This document shows, piece after piece, positions 53,111 to 62,777 of a stretch of 64,000 nucleotides of DNA. Position 1 is the stretch's first letter; each line of letters opens with the position of its first letter. Location: NCBI GenBank assembly GCA_028641055.1, contig CM054058.1, forward strand, positions 239,492,187 through 239,556,186, written 5' to 3'. A program made the translations under genes and the position numbers. Below the pieces are notes generated by a model that was not told the origin of the DNA, did not search any database, and worked only from the letters and a program-made list of their open reading frames with translations. Source of the DNA: Alopecurus myosuroides. Its lineage: Eukaryota; Streptophyta; Magnoliopsida; Poales; Poaceae.

Positions 53111-54717
53111 CGACTTCGCCTCGGCAACCGGGCTTGCCATCAACTTCCACAAGTCCTGCTTCCTGCCTCTTCATACAAACAGCACGGTCACCTCCAACAT
53201 CGCGGTCGCCCTAGGGTGCCCCGTCTCGAGCTTTCCCCAACCTTATCTAGGACTACCCCTCTCCCCCACGAAACTTTCGATCTCGGCCTACGGCTCTCTT
53301 ATCTCCTCCTTTGACAAACGGCTCTCTGGTTGGAGCGCTATGCTTCTTTCTTCTGGTGGGAGACTTGTGCTTTGCAATGCCGTTTTAAACAACCTTGCCA
53401 CTTATTTTATGTGTTCTTTTATTTTGCCCCGTGGTGTGATTGACGCGATTGATAAGAGGCGCCGATCCTTCTTTTGGACTGGCAAAGACTCTTGCTCTGG
53501 GGCTCGTTGTTTAATGGCTTGGGATAAGGTGTGCATGTCTAAGCAGGTTGGCGGTTTCGGCTTACGGGACCTTCGAAGGCAAAACCTCGTTCTCCTTATG
53601 AACTTCGTACATAAGCTCCATCAGAGGGAAGAGCTCCCTTGGAAGACCTGGTTCCGGCGTGCATACGGCAGGGATTTGGGCGACCTCTCCCCCTCTCCCT
53701 CCTTCATCGAATCTATTCTTCACCTCTGCCTCCCGACATACAGATCCATCACTCGTGTCACCGTCCACTGTGGGGAATACACTTCCTTCTGGTTGGATAA
53801 CTGGTGCGCAGCCGGTCGGCTGGCGTTCCGTTTTCCCGCCATTTCTCGCACTGCCTTCGTCCCAACATCACTGTTGCTGACGCCGTCTCCGGGGATCTCC
53901 CCTTCCGGCCTCGCCTCTCCGCTGTGGCGGAGCGCGAGCTCACCTCCATCCGGTGCATCATCGACAGTACATCCCTTGACGGCGCCGAGGACTCCCGCTC
54001 CCTCGCGTGGGGCTCCTGTTCTTCCTTCGGCTCTCGGGATGCTTACACGCTTACTTCCCCCGGCGGCGTCCACGACCCTTCCGCACTCACATGTTGGAGC
54101 TCCCGGCTCCCGCTGAAGATCAAGATCTTCTGTGTCTTGGCAGACACCAACCGCCTCAACTCTCGTCACAACTTGTTCGCCAAAGGATGTGCCCCGTCGT
54201 CCAGTTGCATCTCGTGCGGCAACGATGAGACTTCACGGCATATTCTCTTTGACTGCGCTACGGCGGCCTGCACGTGGCAGCGCCTTGGGTGCGCTACTGG
54301 TCACATCATCTCCGTTTGGGATATCGACGCTCCCCTCTCCATCGACCCTCCTGTTTGGCAGTTTGGCATCGCGGCGGTTCTCTGGCAGCTGTGGAAGGCG
54401 CGGAATAATTTGGTCTTCAACAACATCACGTGCTCTCCTACGGAGATCCTTCGCCGGGCTGCCGAGGATGTGATGCTTTGGTCTTGTAGACTTGCTAGTC
54501 CTTTACGTCCTGGTGCTGCAGCCCTGCGTGGCTTTTTCTTGCAGCAAGCTATTGTGTAACTATTATGTAACATCTCTCTCCTCCAAAACCCCCCCTTTGC
54601 TCCCCCCTCAACCCCCGTTTCTCCTGTATGTTACTGTCTCTATTTGCCCCGTTTTGAGGGGGTCTTTCGGGTATATACAAGCGGTGGGAAATCTCTTCCC
54701 CCGTTATTCTCGAAAAA
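52186..54717 (+). mobile_element. LINE4: 5'-truncated LINE upstream of gene 2
   Basis: A 12-bp target duplication AATGTCTAYTGA lies at 52174-52185 and 54718-54729, one mismatch. The 3' end is a short poly-A run (54713-54719, overlapping the duplication). The 5' end is truncated upstream of RT. With only about two frameshifts, it is the best preserved LINE here. Its 3' end lies about 320 bp upstream of the gene 2 ATG. Confidence 0.88.
53111..54559 (+). pseudogene. LINE4 thumb, linker and zf-RVT
   Basis: The second frame (to about 53870) carries GLAINFHKSCFLPLHTN, YLGLPLSPTKLS, KQVGGFGLRDLRRQN and EYTSFWLDNW. A shift near 53870 enters the third frame (to 54559) with SRDAYTLTSPGGV, LPLKIKIFCVLADTNRLNSR and zinc motif CISCGNDETSRHILFDC, ending AALRGFFLQQAIV. 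No RNase H domain follows. Confidence 0.82.
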
Positions 54718-54729
54718 AATGTCTACTGA

Positions 54730-55035
54730 GACTCTATATCTTTCCTATTCTTCCGGTTTAAAAATCATGCTAAACATAGACCCTAAAAGTGGAGAAGCTG
54801 TTTCTTCGCACAAGCCAGTTCAAACATTCACGTAAATGCAATGGGCAGGCAGATTTGGATCTAAAAGCAGAGCCTCAGGAGCCGGGGTGTTGGTCGGGTC
54901 CAAATCGTACCGGAGCCGGCACCACTGTTTCTGTGTGCCCGAGCCCGACCCAAGCCGAGCACGTCGCCTCCAATTCCCCTTCCCCGTCTCCTTCCACCTC
55001 TCCGCTCCAGTCCAAAACCCCAAACCCCCACCAAA
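54730..55035 (+). promoter_or_regulatory. Upstream region and presumed 5' leader of gene 2
   Basis: About 300 bp between LINE4 and the ATG. It becomes GC-rich from 54860 and then C-rich (CCAAAACCCCAAACCCCC just before the start). TATATC at 54735 is too far for a sure TATA call. The leader resembles that of gene 1 (CCAAAACCCACC). Confidence 0.45.
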
Positions 55036-55491
55036 ATGGAGAACCCGCTGCTCGCCGAGCTCATCGCCGACGTGCGCCTCCTCGTTGACAACCCCGACCT
55101 CCTCCAGCGCTTACTGGACCACACCCACGCCAGGATCGATCACTACGCGGCCCGTATCGACGAGGCGACCGCCCAGCTTGAGGTCCTGCGGCAGTTGCAG
55201 GGTCTGCTCGGGCCTGGGGAAACCGCAGTTACCACGGAGGAAGAGGACATCGGGAGCACCGTCGACGGCGTCGAGGCCTTACTTGGAGCCTTCCTGCAGG
55301 AGAGGAGCAAGCTCACCCAGGTCCTCGCGTTTCTCCTCCTCGCCCGGGCGGTCGCCTACGCCAAAAGCCGCTCGCGTCTCGTCCCCGGCGTGCTCCTCGC
55401 GGCCGCGTCGGCGGCTGTCTTCCCAGGGTTCAGGACCTTGGCGAGGCTCTCCGTCCTCACGCTGGGTTTCCTCTTCGACCTTCGCTTCTGA
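55036..55491 (+). CDS. Small hydrophobic-tailed protein, unknown (151 residues)
   Basis: An intact GC3-rich frame with a good start context (ACCAAAATGGAG). Residues 4-58 form an amphipathic, Leu-rich, probably coiled helix (LLAELIADVRLLVDN, LLQRLLDHTHARIDHY). Residues 60-78 are an acidic linker (TEEEDIGST). Residues 82-110 are a second helix, partly hydrophobic (VLAFLLLARAVAYAK). Residues 115-130 (LVPGVLLAAASAAVF) and 137-147 (LSVLTLGFLF) are hydrophobic, so one or two membrane segments near the C-terminus are likely. I do not recognise the family. It shares no clear sequence with gene 1 beyond the MEN start, but both are small, have helical N-termini and hydrophobic C-termini, and share the same 3' flanking block. 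Membrane association is inferred; function is not proposed. Confidence 0.72.
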   Translation: MENPLLAELIADVRLLVDNPDLLQRLLDHTHARIDHYAARIDEATAQLEVLRQLQGLLGPGETAVTTEEEDIGSTVDGVEALLGAFLQERSKLTQVLAFLLLARAVAYAKSRSRLVPGVLLAAASAAVFPGFRTLARLSVLTLGFLFDLRF

Positions 55492-56087
55492 TCTGCCTCC
55501 TGCTGATGGGTAATGTGGCTTCAGAATGTTAGTCGCTTTTTTGGTTCCGAGGATGATGAAATACAGATCCGAGACATGGCGATTGCCAAATGCCAATGCA
55601 TACAATTCGAGATTTTCTGGGGTTTTCATTTTCAGTTTCGGACAGATAAAAACTGCCAACTTTCAGTTTCACCAAAGCTCTGAAAGCTTTTGTGTTAAGC
55701 TTCACTGAAATTCCACCATGTATCTCACAAGAATGTGTTGGGGGCAGTCACCTGTCACCGCATCAATATCTGAAATTTCGATGAACATTCAAGGCGGTCT
55801 TTCCCTGCATATATATTTATAGTTTTATACTCCCCTCAATTTCTTCTACTGAATTATATGTAGCTTTGCATCAATTTTTGACTCTTCTCAGAATGCAGTC
55901 ATCGACCCAACTACCCATGTTTCTTTTCGCCTCGACGTGTTCGACTATAGCCCCTACCAGATCAGGCCAAGGTATAACCCCCTCCTCTTGTGTCACTCCT
56001 GTATCCTGACCGGCCTTGCCCAAGTCAAAAGATAAATGAAGTTAACTACGCCTTTGAACACATTTGGTACATTACACACCAGAAACT
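55492..56087 (+). other. 3' flank of gene 2
   Basis: No supported gene. It includes the likely 3' UTR. GATGGGTAATG at 55505 resembles a splice donor, so a 3' UTR intron is possible. No match to the equivalent 3077-3209 interval of gene 1. Confidence 0.4.
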
Positions 56088-58019
56088 TAGGTATCTGGAT
56101 ATTGGTTATCTTTGGTCGCTGTTTTTCCTCTATTATCCTACGTGCTTTTGGTGGCGATGATGAATGCGTGGACACTGCCAACTGAGCAAGGCTATATGCT
56201 TGGTCATGTTATTGTCATGGTTGCTGCCTTACCGCTCAGTCTCGGCCATTTTTTCTGTTTCTAATCTATCCATCAAATCGCTATTATCGATGCTTTGCCC
56301 CGTTTTGCATCTCTGGATGAATGGGCTTCCTTTAGTAATAAAAATTGCTTCTGACTTGAATACATCCTTTTTAACCAATTCATGAAATGAGTTTAAATGT
56401 TAGATATGTTACCACCGATTATGAACCTTGCTTCATGCTTGTGGGATGTAGTAGTAGTGGAATATGGCACTGCATAATTCAGATTGGGTGCGGTGCTGTG
56501 CGTAATGTTCAGATGCAATCTGGGTACACCATTTGTTTGAACACATGAGTTATATACAACTATAGCTTTATGATTTGGATTTTGTGGTATGGTGTGTGTA
56601 TGCACTGAATATGTCTCATGTGCTTTTTGGACCGTCTAAACTGAAAATATCTTTGTACAGGTACTTCAGAAACGGGTGGGGATCCCCCCCCCCCCCCCCA
56701 ACATAGATAAAATGCTTTGCTGAGTTATATTTGCTGTTCACTCGTGGTGCTTTTCGTGTTGTTTGCGTTGCTTGTGGAGGTTAGTATTTTAGATAGATTC
56801 GTCTCTTCCCTTAATTTTGAAGAGTGATATGTTTTGGAAAACTATTTTTGTGTGTGTGATGTGATAGCTACTCATGCGGATGTCTTTCTTAGGCACGCAG
56901 ATGCCGTGTTTGCATGTGATTATGCGGTTTGGCATTGCTGCTTGCCTGCTTTATGCCAGTATCACATTGATACTTGTGGCATATTTGGATGGTAGTTGGG
57001 GATTATGATTTGTACATTTGTCATCACTGGTTTAGCAAGTATAAATTGTTGGGCTTCAGTTCGTTGAGTAATGAATGTAGTCTGCAAATGTGCTATATTT
57101 CTTGCTAATTGTTGGTCGGTAGACGTAAACTCATTCTTGTTATTATTTTGTCACTGAGAGGGTCTAGACGGCATAGTGCCTACAACTACTATTTTTATCA
57201 TCCTTTGACTTACTAATTGGCAATTTTTGAACATTGTTGAATTTGTCTTACAGTATGTGGCCATTGTATCGGACAAGAGGTTTTTGTTTTGTTATGGTTT
57301 ACTTTACCTGTAGCTAGGATGTAGGAGATGAGTCTTTGTATCATTCAACATATTTTTGTACAGATTTATAAATTTCGAGGGGCTGGAGCGAGTATTGTTT
57401 GGTAGGGCTCTGTTTTGATTCCTGCTACTTAATTTCTAGTTTGTAGGTAACTACTTGAATCTGATGTACTACCAAATATTATGAACTCGTCTAGTACTTT
57501 ATGTTGCCATATATTCTTTTCCCTATTTCTTGCCACATTGTAAATTTATTTCTAGATGTCTGGTAGGCCACTTTTAGGCTGCTTATTTTGGCATCTGGTC
57601 ATCAAAATAGTCTATTCGAATTGCAAAGTGTAATGATAGGTTTTACTAATGTTGGTCATCCAAAGAGTATGTTCGAATGAAAGATTGTTTAATCCATTTA
57701 CTGATTGGTAAAACCCGTCTGTAAACAGTTTATGTACCGCAACTGTTTTGTTACGTGTTCCCATGCTCCTAAAGCTATATTAATTGCTTTCTTGATTTTT
57801 TTCCCATAACTATGTACCGGTGGCTAGCTAGTTTAGTTTTGATTGACATCCATTTTTTGACTGAAAATTGCTGGGATGATCTATGTAAACTGGGTAAAAG
57901 TAGAGATTTAATTGCTTTAACAGTTAGATCTGCTCGAAGCCTCAAGCTAGCTTGTTTTCATAACCTGTGTTGTTTATTTTATCCTTATGCAAATGGTTTG
58001 TTAATATCAACCTAGGTTT
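56088..58019 (+). repeat. Duplicated non-coding block, copy 2
   Basis: Collinear diverged copy of 3210-5632, without the two Stowaways and with only one unit of the tandem repeat. It therefore shows the state before those insertions. It carries a C homopolymer at 56684-56699. Confidence 0.8.
56684..56699 (+). repeat. C homopolymer, about 16 nt
   Basis: Uninterrupted C run; possible length error in assembly. Confidence 0.85.
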
Positions 58020-59391
58020 CACCGTGTTAATTTTTCCCAAGTTTTTGTAGAGGCTTTCAGGTGCAATTCATATGTAATAACAACAATCACAGGCATCGTG
58101 CTCAATATTTGATTTCATGAAGAGCTTTAGCCGAAATATACCCCCCATATAGAAACACCTAACACAACACATAGATCATGGGTCGATTCACAAAAGTTCA
58201 ATTGAAAATTTCTTACCATACCACGAGATCATTGAACCCCACTCAATACATCATTTATGTTTTAATAAACTTCAATCTAATCTTTGCACTTTGTCTTGAT
58301 CAACCTCGTATCTAATCTCTTCATTATGACGTCTTCAAAGTAAACATGTGTTCTCAAACAATTTGATTCTTCGATACGTACTCTCCGTAGGCTCAACTCT
58401 ATGCCATTTTCGGATCATTCACTAAACATTATTTTGGTCCTCACTTAATTTTCTTCATGCCCTATCGCATACACACAGTGAATTCTTCACTAGACTACAT
58501 GCTCCAAGTCTTGGTTAACCAAGGCTCACACATGAATCCATGACGATCTCGACATAGAGCCATATCCTAAACTCTTCTATTGTAATCATCTTCTCAAGAT
58601 TCTGATCCTTCATACCTTAACTCATATGCTAGAGCATGAATTTCTTTGATTTTCACAAAGGAACCCCATCTTCTTTTAACCTTGAATCCAATATATGGTC
58701 TTTCAATGATGGCCTATGAAAAAACCTTCAAGTATATCTCAATGAAAGCACTGGTTCATAGAGATTTTCATGAATTAAATAAACCATACATGGGGGCTCC
58801 ATGCACTTACAAACGTGGTCACTCAAGATTCGAGACTAGCCACAAACGGAGTTACAAAACAAAACTTTTGCAAATCAAACTTAATATATGATTTTGATTC
58901 ATGCACGGATGCGTCACCCCTTCGTAAGAGAATTTTTTTGAATAATATTTTTTAATTCATTTATTCAAATAACAATACACGTTATGGATAAATTTGAAAA
59001 GTAGCGTGTGTCGTTGTTGGCCGGGCCGAAAGAGAGTAGTTTCGGTGTCAGCACCGCCGAAAGATACTTTTGTAGTGGCGCGCACCCACCTGCATGTAAA
59101 CTGGCGCATGGTTAGGTGTGGCCCACCGCTTTTGGCTTTGCCCGTCGGCTGTGCCAGTGCCGAAAGGTGCTGGATAAGCACGCGTCGACTGCCTCATTTC
59201 TCCTCCTCCTCTCTCTTTGTCATCTCCGTCTCGTGCGAGCTCCTTTCCTGCCACAAAAAATCCCTACAAACTTATAGAAACAAGGAAAACAAGAGAGGAG
59301 GGTTAGGGTATCCTCGATCTGTTAATGGGATAGCTCGTTATGAAGGTGTTTAGCGTGTGGAGATGGAGCAATGATGGTCAATAATGGAGGA
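58020..59391. other. Unassigned region before element F
   Basis: The AT-rich part (58120-58940) has no coding frame and looks like decayed repeat. The part 58990-59200 is GC-richer, with the foldback TTTCGG..CCGAAA at about 59039-59061 and a further GCCGAAAGG at 59158. I could not place it in a known family. Confidence 0.35.
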
Positions 59392-59452
59392 TAGTGGTGG
59401 CATGAAAACAACATGGAACATCAGAAATTAATGATACGTTTAGGACGTATCA
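59392..59452 (-). repeat. Element F 3' LTR remnant
   Basis: Read on minus it starts TGATACGTCCTAAACGTATC and matches the first 50-60 bp of the E LTR (TTCTGATGTTCCATGTTG), then stops. The PPT CTAAACTTGGGGATGT follows inward at 59453-59468. Confidence 0.75.
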
Positions 59453-62048
59453 ACATCCCCAAGTTTAGTTCCTACTCGTCCTCGAGTACGTAAACGATAA
59501 AAAAAATTGAGGTGACATGCTACCAAAGTAAACGTGATCATCTAAATTGTAAAAGCATAAGTGTAGCTGAGATCATAGTACTTAAACACAAGCATGATAG
59601 ATATAATTTTAACAATGAAACTTAGCAATCACCTTGCATCATGAAAAGTAACACAAATAAAAGATTATTAATAATAATGCATTTGAAAGTTATACGTTTG
59701 TTTCGAGCATAGAGAAAACATGGAAAAGTGATATTTCGCTTGTCCTTAAGAGTGGGACAAAACATAAATGCCAGGACACCTGCAAAGTTCAAGTGGATGA
59801 CTAGAACAAACAATTTGAGAGCAAATAATAACACAGCATGAATCAATTAATAATGTTTCTGGGACAAATGCACATTAAACTCAGAATGACAGCTATGTTC
59901 TCTCAACTGTGCATAAAGTTAGAAGATGGAGACTCAACATAAAAGTAAAATAAAGTCTCTTCGCAGAGGGAAGAAGTATTAACTCATGTGCTAGAGCTTT
60001 TTATTTTATTAAACAGAGGTATTGAAAACATTTTTTTAGAGAGGTGTATGCTTATGCCAACGAATGGTAAACAGAAAATACAGTACGTCACAAGCCAACT
60101 AGACTTCACAAGAGCGCCTCCCATTGAAGGACGCAACTGGGGTCATAAGGTCATCCTTATTTCTCTTTTGTTTACACAATTATGTTTTGACTGATAAATC
60201 AGTGGCAAAAATAGTGAAGAGAATTTAATAGTAACCAATTTTGGGGCTGGCCACACCGCTGCCAACTCTTCTATCATTTGGATAAGCGGATGAATCCAGT
60301 AGTCCAGGGTGTGAAATCCAATCAATAAGTGAGAAAAAGATTTTCTATTTACGTCCTCATGAGCTAAAACAGGAGCACAAAACAGGAATAATTTTGAAAG
60401 TTTTAAAGGTAGCACATGAGAAATTTACTTGAGTGGCGGTTAAATACCACATGTAGGTACGTACGGTGACACATTTAGTAAACTTTGCATTTTGGGAGTT
60501 GGATGCACGAGTAGAGCTCATACTCGGTACAGGTGGAGGCTAGCAAAAGACTGATAGTGACAAATAAGAGAGGAATAATGGTCATAATCATGCATAGCGA
60601 CAAAAACATTATTAATCAAAACATAAAGGGTATTACAAGTTCAAAAACTAAATGAGAATAGAGGCTATAAGTGACTGGTTTGTAGTCATAAACATGGTGT
60701 GAGCATGCGCCAAGTCAACCAAATAAGGCACTCAAAAGAGAACACCGCGGATTCGTGCTTCAATATGACAACAACAACTCATGATTCTTTCAATGGAACA
60801 TTAAACACTCTCAGCTATTTGAGACAAGTCATGCTACAATAACAACTACTAAGTATAATATTAAAATAACATCTAGCATGACATGAAAAAGTCTAGCCAC
60901 AGTCTATACAAACTTCTATTTGCACCGTTATAAGCACGAAAATTGTACTACTGCTTTCCAACACCAAACATTTTATACTATACAAAAACTCTCCAAGATA
61001 TATAGCAATGAAACAAGAGAGTACTAACACAACTCTACTAAAACTAACAGCTCTGAATAAGAGATGTATGAAAAACAGGAGCTAAAAGAGAATTTTGCAG
61101 CAACTAGAAGAAAAACTAAGAATACGAGTATACTGAGTATTCATATGAAAAAGCGGAGCGTGTCTCTCTCCCACACAAAGAATGCTAGGTTCCAACAATA
61201 TTATTGCAGCAAGGAAAACAAAAGAAAACAAAAATACGCTCCAAGTAAAATTCATATGATGTGACCGAATAAAAATATAGTTTCACTAGAAGTGACCTGA
61301 TAAATTGTTGATGAAGAAGGGGATGCCTCGGGCATCCCAATCTTAGACGCTTGATTCTTCTTAGAATTTTCTGGGATGAACCACGGGGGAATCACTAAGC
61401 TTTGACCTTGCACTCTTCTTGATCACATTATATCACCCTCTTCTCTTGACCCTTGAAAACTTTCTTCACACCACACTCAATGTAATTCGCATTAGAGCGT
61501 TAGTGCACAATTAAAATCTCACATGTTCTGCAAGAACACAAGCATTATTGATACTTTTTAAACATTATCTACAGTCACTGATGTTTCGTGAAGCAAAGAA
61601 ATCCAGTCGACATAGTAAAAGAGAGAATGCAAGTAATAATGCAGAATCTGTCAAAACCAGAACAGTCTGTAAAGACGAATTTTTTCGGGGTACTTAAATT
61701 GCCCAGATCGAAAAACGTAAAGAACAAAAAAGTTTTGGAATTAGCTGAGGAATAAGCACAAAACATTTCAGGTCATTTTGATCTTTCTGTGAATTATGCG
61801 ACTTTTTTACGATGGACAGCAGAAATATGTTTCCTGCGCAGAAATCCAAAACCAAGTCCAAGTTTTGCTAGAAACTTTACTTGGCACAACTAATACATGA
61901 AAATAAAGATACAAAGGAGTTTCTACATAAGTAAACAACCTCTTGACTTAAAGAAAACATAGAAAAACAAGGCAAAAATAAAACCATGCGTTATCTCCCA
62001 AGAAGTGCTTTTCTTTAACGCCTTTTAGCTAGGCCCAGAAAAATGGAA
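59453..62048 (-). other. Element F long non-coding 3' region
   Basis: 2.6 kb without a supported frame, collinear with the A 3' region (16201-18921). Confidence 0.7.
59920..60560 (-). repeat. Shared 3' UTR module, copy in F
   Basis: Aligns with the A and C copies. The foldback is degraded (TCTCTTCGCAGAGGGA, 59956-59971). Confidence 0.78.
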
Positions 62049-62777
62049 TCAAGTGTTATCAACTGAAGAAGCATCCAAATTGTAATTTGTTCGAATAATA
62101 GAATCAAAACGCAACTTAATTCTCTTTCTAGGAAAGTGTTCTATACCTTTCTTGAGTGAGAACTGATATATAATATTCCCCTCTTTCATATCAATAACAG
62201 CACCAACAGTTCTAAGAAAAGGTCTTCCCAAAACAATTGGACAAGAAGCATTGCATTCAATATTCATAACAACAAAATAAACAGGGACAAGGTTATTATT
62301 AACCATAATAATAACATCATCAACTATCCCCAATGGTTTCTTTCTAACATTATCAATAAGACGAATATCCAAATAACTGTGCTCCAAAGGTGGCAAATCA
62401 AGCATATCATATAGTTTTTTAGGCATAATAGAGATACTAGCACCAAGATAACATAGAGCATTACAATAAAAATTATTCACCTTAATTTTAATGATAGGTT
62501 CCCAACCATCATGTAACTTCCTAGGGATAGAGGCTTCACATCTTAATTCATCTTCTCTAATTTGCATGAGTGCATTTGTAATATGTTTTCTCAAAGCCTT
62601 GTTCATAGTACTAGCATTAGGAAAACTAGCAAGATTTTGAAGGAACTTAATTTCTTGAGATATGTTGCAATCATCAAATTCAAGATCATTTTTATCAAAG
62701 GTAATGGGACCATTGTCCCCCATGTTTCGAAAAAATTCAGCACTTTTATCAGGAACATTTTTAGTAGTTTCGGGCAA
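62049..62777 (-). pseudogene. Element F aspartic protease region, active-site Asp lost
   Basis: A 242-residue open frame closely similar to the element A protease (KLYDMLDLPPLEH, MVNNNLVPV, PIVLGRPFLRT). The active-site motif reads LCYLGASISIMP, with Tyr where A has Asp, so the protease is predicted inactive although the frame is open. The N-terminal side is joined to gag through another frame at about 62930. Confidence 0.8.

Noticed and set aside
54836..55659. Frames of 225 and 126 residues overlapping gene 2
   Set aside because: Arg/Ser/Pro-rich or Glu-rich compositions typical of alternative frames in GC-rich DNA. The 151-residue frame has coherent hydrophobic structure.
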